This document shows positions 46,172-56,100 of a DNA stretch of 64,000 nt, piece after piece. Position numbers and translations under genes: made by a program. How positions within the stretch are numbered: the stretch's first letter is position 1; every line of letters starts with the position of its first letter. The stretch is taken from NCBI GenBank assembly GCA_024274785.1, contig JAJSAM010000030.1:62001-126000 (forward strand), read 5' to 3'. Below the pieces are notes generated by a model. That model made no database searches, was not told the DNA's origin, and was given only the letters and a program-made list of their open reading frames with translations. This stretch comes from Planctomycetota bacterium. GTDB lineage: Bacteria > Planctomycetota > JAJSAM01.

Positions 46172-47512
46172 TCACTGCTTTACTGCTTTACCGCCACCGA
46201 GCCCCACCAGCGCCCGCCTCAACCGATCGAGCCCCTCATCCACCACCTCTTTCGTCACGTTCAGCGACGGGCGGAGGCGGATCGAGCGGGAGCCACAGGT
46301 CAGCACGATGGTCAACTCGTCGTAGCAGGCAGCGCGGAGCTTGTCGCGAGTCTCGGCGTCCGGCAGATCGAAGGCCACCAGCAGACCGAGTCCCCGGACG
46401 TTCGTGACGAGATCCGGCATATCGTCGGCGAGCTTCCGCAGGCCGGCGAGCAGCCGCTTTCCCATCACCTCGGCGTTCTCGACGAGCTTCTCGTCCTTGA
46501 TGATCTCGAGGATCCCGGTGGCTCGCACCAGGTCGACCAGGCCGCCGCCCCAGGTGGAGTTGATGCGGGAGGAGAGCTCGAAGACGTGGTCCTTCACTTC
46601 TTAGATCCGGCGAGAGCAGAGAATGCCCCCGACCTGCATCTTCTTCGCGAAGCAGACGATGTCCGGGACCATGCCGAAGTGCTCGAAGGCCCACATCCGG
46701 CCGGTGACGCCGAGACCGGTCTGCACCTCGTCGAAGATGAGCAGCGCTTCGCGTTCGTTCGCGATGCGGCGAAGCTCCTTGAAGAACTCGGGACGGAAGT
46801 GATGATCGCCGCCCTCGCACTGCACCGGCTCGATCAGGATCCCGGCGATGCGGTTCGGGTGAGCGTCGAAAGCCGCCTCGATCTCGGCGACGGCCTCGCT
46901 CTCCGCCTGCTCGGCCCTCTTCAGATTCTCGTCGGTCAGGGGGAAGGTGAGCTTCGGGTTCTCGACCCGCGGCCAGTCGAACTTCGGGAAGTGGGCGACC
47001 TTCACCGGGTCGGTGTTGGTGACCGACATGGTGTAGCCGCTGCGACCGTGGAAGGCCTCGCGGAAGTGGAGGATCGACGGCTGGACGGCGGGAACCCTCT
47101 TTTCCAGGTTCTTGCGCGCCTTCCAGTCGAAAGCGGCCTTCATCGCGTTCTCCACCGCGAGCGCACCGCCCTCCACCAGGAAGAGGTGGGGCAGCTCCTC
47201 CGGGATCGCGATGCGGGAGCAGGTGTCGACGAATTCAGCCATCTCCACCGTCAGCATGTCGGAGTTCGCGGGCTTGTGCACACCGGCCCGGATCAGGCGA
47301 TCGAGGAACGCCGGGTCGCGCAGGCGCGGGTGGTTGAAGCCGAGGGGGCTCGACGCGAAGAAGGTGTAGAAGTCGAGGTACTCGTCCCCGGTGGTCTCAT
47401 CGACGAGAAAGGCACCGTGGCTCCGGTCGAGGTCCACCACCAGGCGGAATCCATCCACGAGCATGTGCTTCTCGACCGTCTGGCGTACATCCTGCGGCGC
47501 GATGCGGTTCAA
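46172..47512 (-). pseudogene. lat: L-lysine 6-aminotransferase interrupted by in-frame TAA
   Basis: PLP aminotransferase converting L-lysine to 2-aminoadipate 6-semialdehyde. TTG 47512 (AGGAG upstream, TTGA overlap with the Lrp stop) opens a 446-codon frame of normal family length. It contains HMLVDGFRLVVDL, FHGRSGYTMSVTNTDP, FDEVQTGLGVTGRMW and the PLP Lys in CFAKKMQVGG. After CSRRI a TAA at 46603-46601 interrupts. The frame continues without shift as E-V-K-D-H-V-F-E-L-S-S-R-INSTWGG to 46172. The homologous position in known Lat is an acidic residue. The first part lacks the C-terminal substrate domain and should be inactive, so this is a recent pseudogene or a base error. Second-part translation from GTG 46597 is possible but useless alone. 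Confidence 0.82.
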
Positions 47513-48018
47513 GATCGTCTCCTGCGCTTCTTCGAGGGCCTTTCGTCGCCCCTTGGTTCCGGGATTTCGACGCGAGGGTCGTCCTGCGTCGTATCGAGGA
47601 CGATGTACGATCTGGTCTGCCGCACACCGGCCAGGGAGTTGATGCGATCGAGCACGAGTTCCCGGAGCGCCGTGCGGTCGGGCACCCGGGCCTTCACCAG
47701 ACAGGAGAACTCCCCGGTGACGAAGTGACATTCCTGCACTTCGGGGAGCCTTGAGACCAGCACCACGAACTCCTTCTCGTGCGCCGGGCTCTCGATGAAT
47801 ACCTCCACGTAGACGGTGATCTCGACGCCGACCTTCAGCTCATCAACCAGCACGGTGAACCGGCGGATGACACCGTCACGCTCCAGCCGGTGGATACGTT
47901 CGTTCACCGCGGCGGCGGAAAGGCCGACCTGCCGCCCGACCTCCGCCTGCGAGGTCCGCGCATCGTCCTGGAGGATCCTGAGGATCGCCCGATCTTTGGC
48001 ATCGACTCCCATGATCAT
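47509..48018 (-). CDS. Lrp/AsnC-family transcriptional regulator
   Basis: About 169 residues: N-terminal HTH (DDARTSQAEVGRQVGLSAAAVNERIHRLERDGVI) and a C-terminal RAM/ACT-like ligand domain (VYVEVFIESPAHEKEF, EVQECHFVTGEFSCLVKARV). A long basic tail (ERPSKKRRRRS) ends the protein. It is directly upstream of lat with a TTGA overlap. The same pair, lrpA next to lat, is known in Mycobacterium tuberculosis (Rv3291c/Rv3290c), where it is linked to lysine or persistence. ATG 48018 or 48012 is chosen; a TTG at 48036 is weaker. Confidence 0.88.
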   Translation of the reverse strand: MIMGVDAKDRAILRILQDDARTSQAEVGRQVGLSAAAVNERIHRLERDGVIRRFTVLVDELKVGVEITVYVEVFIESPAHEKEFVVLVSRLPEVQECHFVTGEFSCLVKARVPDRTALRELVLDRINSLAGVRQTRSYIVLDTTQDDPRVEIPEPRGDERPSKKRRRRS

Positions 48019-48193
48019 GAATATATTGGGAATCAAGCACCAGAACCCGAATGTTCATCGGAAAATCCGAAATTCCACCGAAAACCTACCGGCAGGCCGC
48101 GCCCACTCCCTCAACCGCCCGTCCGGGCGCGGCCACCGGCCGGCGGGGGTGGACAGGCGGTAATCCCGCAGGTGGGCGATCAGATCTGCCGAT

Positions 48194-48664
48194 GTGGGAA
48201 CCATGGCACCATCGCGCCACATTCTGTTCCTGGCCGTGCTCGTACTGGTGGTGGGATCTGTTCTGGCCGGGATCTGGTACGTCGTCCTCCCTGTGCAGTT
48301 CGCGGGCGCCGAGACCCCGGCCGGCAGCGTGTACTGCGCACTGGATCCCGCGGACTACTGGCGCTACACGCGCACGCTCGAAACCAGGCTCCTCCTCACG
48401 GACGCCCGCGGGATCACACGATGCATCGAAGCTCCGATCGTTGGCGTGGTCATCCGGGATCCGGTGACCGGACGCCCGAGCAAGCTTGCGGTCGATGTCC
48501 TTCCCAACCTGATCAACGAAGACACTCTCGTCTGGAACCTGAGGCTGAAGATCCCGCAGGGGCGGGAGTACTGCGGCGCGTACCTGGAGGAGGGCCGCTA
48601 CGAGGACATGTCCGGCCGAAAACACCAGATCGACTGGTCGACCGTGGAATTCGACGGTGAATAG
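48194..48664 (+). CDS. Membrane-anchored hypothetical protein
   Basis: 156 residues from GTG 48194 (or ATG 48203). One N-terminal transmembrane helix (HILFLAVLVLVVGSVLAGIWYVV) is followed by a soluble, presumably periplasmic domain with three Cys (in SVYCALD, TRCIEAP, EYCGAYLEE). Two could form a disulfide. No family recognised. It is divergent from lrp and precedes the kinase-FGE pair by 135 bases, with no evident link. Confidence 0.6.
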   Translation: MGTMAPSRHILFLAVLVLVVGSVLAGIWYVVLPVQFAGAETPAGSVYCALDPADYWRYTRTLETRLLLTDARGITRCIEAPIVGVVIRDPVTGRPSKLAVDVLPNLINEDTLVWNLRLKIPQGREYCGAYLEEGRYEDMSGRKHQIDWSTVEFDGE

Positions 48665-48799
48665 AATACGGTGTCACCCTTCGTATCTTCCAGTGGACTC
48701 CCGGCAACCCTCGTCGTAGGCTTCCCGGACCCGGCGGTGCGGTTACAATGGCTGGCGATCGGGTGGGCGCGAATTCCACGCCTCGATCCGGGAGGGCCC

Positions 48800-50500
48800 T
48801 TGGGCGACGGAAAAGACAAGAAGCGGCAGATCCCCGGCTACAAGCTCCTGACCCGGCTCGGCACGGGTGGCCAGGCGAACGTCTACAAGGCGGTTCAGAT
48901 CTCCATGAACCGGCACGTAGCGGTCAAGGTCATCATGCCGGAGCAGGGCATTGCGGAGAGTGAGCTCGGCCGATTCATGCGGGAAGCCCGGGTGCTCGCC
49001 CGCCTGCGCCACGAGAACATCGTCCAGGCGATCGACTACGGCGAAGAGGAGGGGATCCGTTACCTGGTGATGGAGTTCATCGAGGGCGAGAGCGTCCTCG
49101 ACATGATCGAGCGGGACGGCGCCATGGGTACCCGCCGCGCCTGCGAGATCGCGATCCAGATCTGCCGCGCCCTCGAACACGCGGAAGGGTTCGGCGTCAT
49201 CCACCGGGACATCAAGCCCGCCAATATCGTGATCACGAAGACCAACCGCGCGGTGCTGGTGGACTTCGGCCTGGCCCGTCCCGAAGAGACCGACCTGCAA
49301 CTCACCATGACCGGGACGACGGTGGGGACGCCCCACTACATGTCGCCCGAGCAGATCCGCGGCGTCGAGAAGCTGGACGGCCGCGCGGACCTCTACGCCC
49401 TCGGCGCCACCTTCTTCCACATGCTGACCGGCGTGGTCCCCTTCCCCGCACAGTCCAAGGCGGAGATCATGGCGAGCCACCTGCGGGAGGAGGTGAAGCT
49501 CCCGGAGAAGTGCCCGGTGAACGTGCCGGAGTACATTTTCGACGTCATCAGCACCGTGATGGAGAAGGACCGGGAAGACCGTTATGCCTCGGCGCGGGAA
49601 ATGCTGGCCGCCCTCATCGCGGCCAGGCAGCGCCTCCCCCAGCAGACCCAGATCGACCTGCCGGTGCTCGGCCGCCAGGAGGAGGAGTTGGCGAAGAAGC
49701 TCGCCGAGATGGCGGCGGAGCGCGACCGGCTGGCCGAGCACGCCCGGCTGCTCGAGGAGCGCCTGCGCTCCATCGAGGCGGCCAAAGTGCCGGCGCGGCC
49801 CGCCCGGACGCAGCAGGTGGACGCCCCGGGAACCATCTCGGAAGTCGCCGACGTCAACCCCATGATGAAGGTGGATCAGGGTTTCTTCTCCTGCGGCGAA
49901 GACGAGGGGAAGGATGTGGACTCGCCCCGTCGCGAGGTCCAGGTCGACGCCTTCTGGGTCGATATCTACCCCGTGACGAACCACCAGTACGCCCGCTTCG
50001 TCGCCGAGACCGGCCGGGTGCCGCCCAAGCACTGGGAAGGCGATCGGCCTCCGGGCGAGATCGCCAATCATCCCGTCGTCTGGGTCAGCTGGCAGGACGC
50101 GGTGGAGTTCGCCGCCTGGGCCGGCAAGCGCCTGCCCACTCCCATCGAATGGCAGAAGACCGCGCGGGGGACGGACAGCCGCCAGTTTCCCTGGGGTGAC
50201 ATCCCCGACCCGCGCCGCTGCAACTGCAAGGAGATCGGCATCGGCAGCACCACCGCCGTCGGCGCCTACAAGAACGGGGTCTCTCCCTACGATGTCTACG
50301 ACATGGCCGGCAACGTGGCGGAGTGGGTGTTCGGCAAGTTCAACGTGCATGGTCCCTCGGACGTGGGCCAGGTGATCCGCGCGGTCTGCGGCGGCTCCTG
50401 GCGCGACTCGATCATGCGGTCCCGCTGCGCCTCCCGGCGAGGTTACCGGGATGGCGGCCGGGCGCCGTACGTGGGGTTCCGCTGCGCAAGGGACGCGTAG
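48800..50500 (+). CDS. Ser/Thr protein kinase fused to FGE-sulfatase-like domain
   Basis: 566 residues from TTG 48800, 4 bases after GGGAGGG. Hanks-type kinase (about 12-275): glycine loop GTGGQANVY, K43, catalytic D137 in HRDIKPAN, D155 in DFG, and TMTGTTVGTPHYMSPEQI as activation loop. A coiled-coil linker follows (about 290-345). The C-terminal 190 residues are a formylglycine-generating-enzyme/SUMF1-like (FGE-sulfatase) domain with PVTNHQYARFV, MAGNVAEWV and GFRCARDA. The two Cu-binding active-site cysteines of true FGE are absent after CGGSWRDS, so this part is probably non-catalytic. No transmembrane helix. The longer frame to 48671 is unsupported. Paralog of the next gene. Confidence 0.87.
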   Translation: MGDGKDKKRQIPGYKLLTRLGTGGQANVYKAVQISMNRHVAVKVIMPEQGIAESELGRFMREARVLARLRHENIVQAIDYGEEEGIRYLVMEFIEGESVLDMIERDGAMGTRRACEIAIQICRALEHAEGFGVIHRDIKPANIVITKTNRAVLVDFGLARPEETDLQLTMTGTTVGTPHYMSPEQIRGVEKLDGRADLYALGATFFHMLTGVVPFPAQSKAEIMASHLREEVKLPEKCPVNVPEYIFDVISTVMEKDREDRYASAREMLAALIAARQRLPQQTQIDLPVLGRQEEELAKKLAEMAAERDRLAEHARLLEERLRSIEAAKVPARPARTQQVDAPGTISEVADVNPMMKVDQGFFSCGEDEGKDVDSPRREVQVDAFWVDIYPVTNHQYARFVAETGRVPPKHWEGDRPPGEIANHPVVWVSWQDAVEFAAWAGKRLPTPIEWQKTARGTDSRQFPWGDIPDPRRCNCKEIGIGSTTAVGAYKNGVSPYDVYDMAGNVAEWVFGKFNVHGPSDVGQVIRAVCGGSWRDSIMRSRCASRRGYRDGGRAPYVGFRCARDA

Positions 50501-50688
50501 AAAGAGGGGGCAGCCCCATCCCGGAGGCCCGCACTCCACCCCGGTCGTCGCCTCGCGGTCGGTCACTTGCAGCGCTGGCGGTTCGCGGGAACGGGGTCAG
50601 TTCCCTTTTCTGAACGAGGCCCTTCCCCAACCCCGACGTCGCGGCTACACTTCCTCGGGCATTTTCCTCTTCTTCGTGGGAGGGGCCG

Positions 50689-52851
50689 TTGCAGAGTCCC
50701 AAAGGCAGTATACCGCAGATCCCCGGATACGAACTGCTTGACCGGCTCGGCGCCGGGGGCCAGGCGAGCGTCTACAAGGGTATCCAGATCTCGATGAAGC
50801 GGCCGGTGGCCATCAAGGTCATCCGCGCGGGATCGGAGGCGCCGGAGACCGAAGTCGGCCGCTTCATGCGCGAGGCCCAGGTTCTCGCCAAGCTCCGGCA
50901 CGACAACATCGTGCAGGCCATCGACTACGGCGAGCACGAGGGCACCCGTTACCTGGTCATGGAATTCGTCGAGGGAGAATCCGTCCTCGACCTCATGAAG
51001 ATCACACCGGCGCTCGGGGTCAAGCGGGCCACCGAGATCGCCCTGCACGTCGCCCGGGCCCTCGGCCACGCCGCAAAGTTCGATGTGATGCACCGGGACG
51101 TCAAGCCCGCGAACATCGTGCTCACCACCGCGGGCAAGGCGGTTCTCGTGGATTTCGGCCTGGCGAAGCCGGGTGACGGCGACCTCCAGGTGACGATGGC
51201 CGGCATGACGGTCGGCACTCCCCACTACATGCCTCCCGAGCAGATTCGCGGAGAGAGCGAACTCGACAACCGGGTGGACATCTACGCGCTCGGCGGCACT
51301 TTCTATCACATGCTCACCGGGGTCGTCCCCTTCGACCGGGAGACCAAGGCCCAGATCCTGATCAGTCATCTCCGTGATCCCGTGGTTCTTCCGGAGAAGC
51401 TGTCCGAGCCGATTCCTTCCCACATCTTCGACATCGTCAGGAAGGCGATGAAGAAGAAGCGGGAGGCCCGCTACCAGGCCGCCGAGGAGATGGCCGAGGA
51501 CCTGGCCGCTTCCCTGGATCGCCTGAAGGGCACGGGCCCCGGACCGGTCCTTCAGGCCGTCCCGGCGGGGAAGGCCGCACCGGTCAGTTCGAAGCGGCGC
51601 GGCGGCAGAGCCGGTTCGGTCCGGACCAGCGCCCCGATTCCGGCCCGCCCGCCCTCGAACACCGCCGCGCTCGAAGAGAAAGTGCGCCACCTCTCCCGCG
51701 AACTGGAGCAGGAGCGGGCCCGCCGCCGGGCCGCGGTCAAGGAGCGCGACGACATGAAGGCGCAGCTCACTGCGGCGCGGGCCAGCCTGGAGCGGATCCG
51801 CGCCAGTTCGAGGAAGCCCTCGACCCTCGCCGCGGGCGGCGCGGCCGTCGAGTCGGATCGCGTGGCAAGACTCGAACGCGAGCTCGCCAGGGCCCGGAAG
51901 AAGTCAGCAGAGGAGATGGAGGCCCTGAAGCGCGAACGCGACCGGGCCCTCAAGGAGTGGCAGGCGGAGGAGCAGCGCGCCCGAAAGGCCGCGGAGGAAC
52001 ACCAGTCGGAGTTGCAACTCCGCGGGACCTCGGGCAAATCGGTGCCCGCCGCCGACTACGAACCCGACGACGACCTGGGAGCCACCGACGTCCGGCTGCC
52101 CACGTATGCGCCGCCGGATGTGGAGGACGACATCGATCTCGGCGCCACCGATGTGCGCCTGCCGGTGCTCGGCGACGACGAGCCCCTGCGAAAACCCGCG
52201 CGCGAAGCCCCGATGACGTACATCAATCGCGGTTACTTCGTGGCCGGGGAAGACGAGGGCAAGGACGTCGAGACTCCCCGCTACCAGGCCCACCTGAATT
52301 CGCTCTGGGTCGACATCTACCCGGTCACCAACCGACACTACGCGGAGTACGTCGTCGCGACCGGCGCCCCGGCCCCACAGCATTGGAAAGGCAAGAGCCC
52401 CCCCGAGGACACGCTGGACCACCCGGTGGTCTGGGTCACCTGGCAGGACGCCGCGGCCTATGCCAGGTGGTGCGGCAAGCGGTTGCCGACCCTGCTCGAG
52501 TGGCAGAAGGCGGCGCGTGGGTCGGACGGCCGGAGCTTCCCCTGGGGAGACGAGCTGGACCCCACCCGGTTGAACTGCAAGGAGACCGGAATCAGCTCGA
52601 CGACCCCGGTGACGCGCTACCAGCACTCCGGTTCGCCGTTCGGCATGCACGACGCCGCGGGCAACGTGGCGGAGTGGGTGGACGGCCAGTTCAACGTCCC
52701 CGGCGTGCGGGCCACCGGACAGGTGGTGCGGGCGGTCTGCGGAGGTTCGTTCCGGGACACGATCAGCCGATCGCGCTGTGCCTCCCGGCGAGGCTATCCG
52801 GATGGAGGCAAGGCGCCGTTCGTGGGCTTCCGCTGCGCCCGGGACTCCTGA
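50689..52851 (+). CDS. Ser/Thr protein kinase fused to FGE-sulfatase-like domain (second copy)
   Basis: 720 residues from TTG 50689 with GGGAGGGG just upstream. The kinase lines up residue-for-residue with the preceding gene: K43, D137 in HRDVKPAN, D155 in DFG. A Lys/Arg/Glu-rich coiled coil (about 325-455) replaces the short linker. A repeated acidic DDDLGATDVRLP / DDIDLGATDVRLP motif (about 462-492) follows, then the FGE-like domain (about 515-718, GNVAEWV, GFRCARDS). Again the FGE catalytic cysteines are missing (CGGSFRDTISRSRCASRR). The short acidic T-x-V repeats may be kinase target sites. Tandem duplication with the upstream gene, 188-base spacer. Confidence 0.87.
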   Translation: MQSPKGSIPQIPGYELLDRLGAGGQASVYKGIQISMKRPVAIKVIRAGSEAPETEVGRFMREAQVLAKLRHDNIVQAIDYGEHEGTRYLVMEFVEGESVLDLMKITPALGVKRATEIALHVARALGHAAKFDVMHRDVKPANIVLTTAGKAVLVDFGLAKPGDGDLQVTMAGMTVGTPHYMPPEQIRGESELDNRVDIYALGGTFYHMLTGVVPFDRETKAQILISHLRDPVVLPEKLSEPIPSHIFDIVRKAMKKKREARYQAAEEMAEDLAASLDRLKGTGPGPVLQAVPAGKAAPVSSKRRGGRAGSVRTSAPIPARPPSNTAALEEKVRHLSRELEQERARRRAAVKERDDMKAQLTAARASLERIRASSRKPSTLAAGGAAVESDRVARLERELARARKKSAEEMEALKRERDRALKEWQAEEQRARKAAEEHQSELQLRGTSGKSVPAADYEPDDDLGATDVRLPTYAPPDVEDDIDLGATDVRLPVLGDDEPLRKPAREAPMTYINRGYFVAGEDEGKDVETPRYQAHLNSLWVDIYPVTNRHYAEYVVATGAPAPQHWKGKSPPEDTLDHPVVWVTWQDAAAYARWCGKRLPTLLEWQKAARGSDGRSFPWGDELDPTRLNCKETGISSTTPVTRYQHSGSPFGMHDAAGNVAEWVDGQFNVPGVRATGQVVRAVCGGSFRDTISRSRCASRRGYPDGGKAPFVGFRCARDS

Positions 52852-53137
52852 CCGGCAGAGGAGTTCCGAAAGCCGGTGGAAGGCCCCGCTCCGTCGGGTC
52901 CGCGATGATCCGCGGGCAGTTCCGCCGTCCGGTTTTGAGAACTGCATCAGCCAGCGGAAACTGGAGCCGCTGCCGGGCAACTTCGGATCGGTCACCGTGC
53001 ACGTCCGCGAGTCCGAACTCGCCCCCGGCAAACACAAGAAGAGCGGCACCTGGCGCGAGGTCATCGTCGGTGACAAGGTCTGGAAGAAGCTCGGGCGACA
53101 GCCCGAACCTCAATCCGGTGGGCAGCGTACCGCGGAT
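52852..53137 (+). other. Intergenic stretch with a coding-like fragment
   Basis: Between the second kinase gene and the convergent MORN gene. A plus-strand frame from about 52932 has the GC3 bias of real genes here: FENCISQRKLEPLPGNFGSV, then VHVRESELAPGKHKKSGTW and REVIVGDKVWKKLGRQPE. It lacks a stop before running antisense into the next gene, and has no start codon with a ribosome binding site. It may be the remnant of a gene whose end was lost, or a very short unrecognised protein. Confidence 0.25.
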
Positions 53138-56100
53138 TCAGTCGTCGTAGGTGCCGCCTCCCGTAACATCACCCTCGTCGTCGTAGATGACCCAGCCCTT
53201 GCGCTTGCCGTCCTCGCGGTACGTCTCCCACCGGCCGGTGCGAATCCCGTCCCGGTAACGACCGCTCTCCTCCACCTTGCCGTTGATGTGGTAGTTGGTG
53301 CAGACGCCATGCTCGATCCCGTCACGGTACTGCCGCTGGTAGCGATACCGACCATCGGCCTGCTTCGCCACCCAGTTGCCGTGCTTCCGTCCGTCGCGGT
53401 AGATCCCCTTCTCGAAGTTGCCGTCCTCGTCCTGATGAATCCACGCGCCCTCTCGATCGCCATCTTCCAGGTTGCCCCCGGCACAGAGCCCGCCACTCTC
53501 CCAGTAGTACTCCGACGGTCCGTTCAGGCGCCCCTCCACGTAGGTGAGTTTCTCCTTCAGCTGACCGTTCTCGAAGTAGCTTTCCCAGGATCCATCCTTC
53601 ACGTCGGCCACGAGATTGCCGGCTTCCATCAGCCGACCGTTCTCGAAGTAGTACTCCCACCGCCCATCCGGGATGCCCTGCCGATACCGCCCCCGCCGCT
53701 CGACCTGACCACCGGGGAACATGAGCTCGAACGGCCCGTGAAGCACTCCGGCCTCCCAGGTCTCCCGGCGACTCGGCGAACCGTCCGGGTGGAAGTACTC
53801 CCATACGCCGACCTTTCGCTGGTAGGAGTGTGCGTACTGCACCTTGCGGTCGTCGAGAAAGACCTCGCTCCGCTCGAATCGCCCCTTGCACTCCTGGCTG
53901 CCGCTCGCGTGCCAGGACTGAAACTCGCCGGTGGCCACCGGGTAGCCGGTCTCCGGATCGCTCTCCCAGAGGAAAGTCACCTCGACCGCCTTGCCGCCGT
54001 TCTCCCGGAAGCCCCGGCGGGCGACGATCTCGTCGTTCACCCAGTCGGTCTCCAGCCGAGCCCTGGAATCGGGATCGTAGTTGACCTCCGGTCCGTGCTT
54101 CTCCTCGCCTCGATAGACGCACTCATGGACCAGCCGTCCCTTGCTGTCGTAGTCACGCCACGGCCCGGCCAGGATGCCGTAGCGGTAGACCCGGTCGTTG
54201 CTCAGGTGATCCTCGCGATCGTACTCCTCGAGCTTGCCATGGATGACCTGACCGTACTCCGCGTACCAGTCCCCGGGCATCCCTGAAAACGCCTGGATCC
54301 AGGTGTAGATCAGGTACAGGGAACCATCCCGCCGCCGCTCCTCCCGCTTGAAGATCGGCACCTTCTTCACCGCACCGTCCTTCTCGGGCGGCTTACGCAC
54401 GAGGAAACTCAACTCCGGCGATTCCGCGAGGACCGGCCCAGCGCCCCGGTTCGCCAGCGCCCGCACCCTGATCGTCTCCCCGAGGAGCGCGCCCTTTTTC
54501 CCGGTCGCCTCTTCGATCACCTCGGTGTTCGACGCCACGACCTCGAACTTCACCGTCTGCTGGTGTTCCCCCACCTCGCCGGAGCCATGCAGGAATGCGC
54601 TGACCCGCACCGGCACGCGCGCGTCGAATTCCCGGGTTTCGGGATCGAGTTCCCCGAAGAGCTTCACGTCGATCTCGCACTGAAACTCGGGCTCCCGCTC
54701 CGGCTTCTCCCTGATCCGCTCCTGGATGGCCTTTCCGAGCACGCCGCCGAGAGCGCTCATGTCCGCCAGCATGGCGCTGCGCTCGATATCCCGCATGGCC
54801 AGGACCTGGGCCGTGATGTAGCTCTCCCAGAACTCCATCATCCCGGTGAGCACATCGGCGGTGAGGCGAGCGGTCAACCCCTCCTCGATCACGTCGACAC
54901 CCTCCTTCTGGAAGATGCTGCGATAGCTCCGCACCGCCGACTCGCTGAGGACCTTCCGCACCGCCTGGCGCGCCTGAATGTTGATCTGCCTGTTCAACTC
55001 GAGGATCGCTTCCTCGACCTCAGACGCGGTGACCATCAGCGTGATCCGCTTCCTCTTCGCAGTGCTGACCCACACCCGGTCGTACTTCTCGGCCTGCCGG
55101 TAGAAAAGCTTCGCCAGGTTGTCATTGGCCCTGACGAGCGCCGGGTTTCGTGCCGCCTCGCGGACGCCGAACTTCGGTAGTTCGTGCGCCTCGAGTCCCG
55201 TCCACTGCTTGAAGAAGAACCGGTAGGCCGCGGTACGATCGATCCACAAGAAGGGCTCGCCGGTCTTCTCGTCTCTCGCCTTGACGACGAAGGCTTCAGG
55301 CAGCACGCAGAAACCGGAATCCCGGATCCGCCCGACCATGGAGCCCGCCGCCTGGTCGTTCATCCGCCCCGCCTCGCCGGTGTACATGGCGTCCACCAGG
55401 TCCGCATTCACGACATTGATGGAGTAGCCCACGGTGACGGTGACGATCCCCCTCGCGATGTCGAAGACGACCTTGGCGGTGGCGGCCCACGGGATCACCC
55501 GCGCGAAGGTGGTGAAGATCAGGTTCTTCGCCAGACACTCCGCAGCTTCCCACTTCTTTGTCTGTGCATCCGGCCCATCGATCCAGAACATCTGCCCGGC
55601 GGCGATGAAGTGGCTGAACGACCAGTGGAAGCGGGAGAGCACATTGACCGTGCCGAAGTAGAGGTAATCCCCGTAGCCGGCGCCGTTCTGGTACATCTCG
55701 ATGACCTGCAGGCCGTCGGCGATGGTGTCGAGCTGGCAGACCTCGTCCCTCACCTTCCTCGCGATGTACCCGCCCATGCCACCGAGCGCCTGGCGCCGGA
55801 CCTGGTACATCTTGTACTCGTCCCTGAAAGACGGGAATGCCTCCCTGATGTGCTGCGCGAAGCGGGCCTTCACCTCGGCCATGCCCGGGCCCGGGCAGCG
55901 CCCGGTCTCCATCTCCCGCTTCAGGTACTCCTGCGGCCCCATCCTTTCCATCTCTTCGAGGATGCGGAGGCCCGGAGCTTCCTCCCCGAGCGTCCTGCCG
56001 ATCCGCTGTCGCGTCTCCGCCAGGTCCCCGCGCGCCTTCTCCCGCTCCTGCGGATCCGAGGTCAGGTGGAGGTCCAGGTAGAGCCGCGAGTAATCCCCCA

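Noticed and set aside
48800-52851. Sulfatase maturation function for the FGE domains
   Set aside because: The catalytic cysteine pair is missing in both and no sulfatase gene is nearby.
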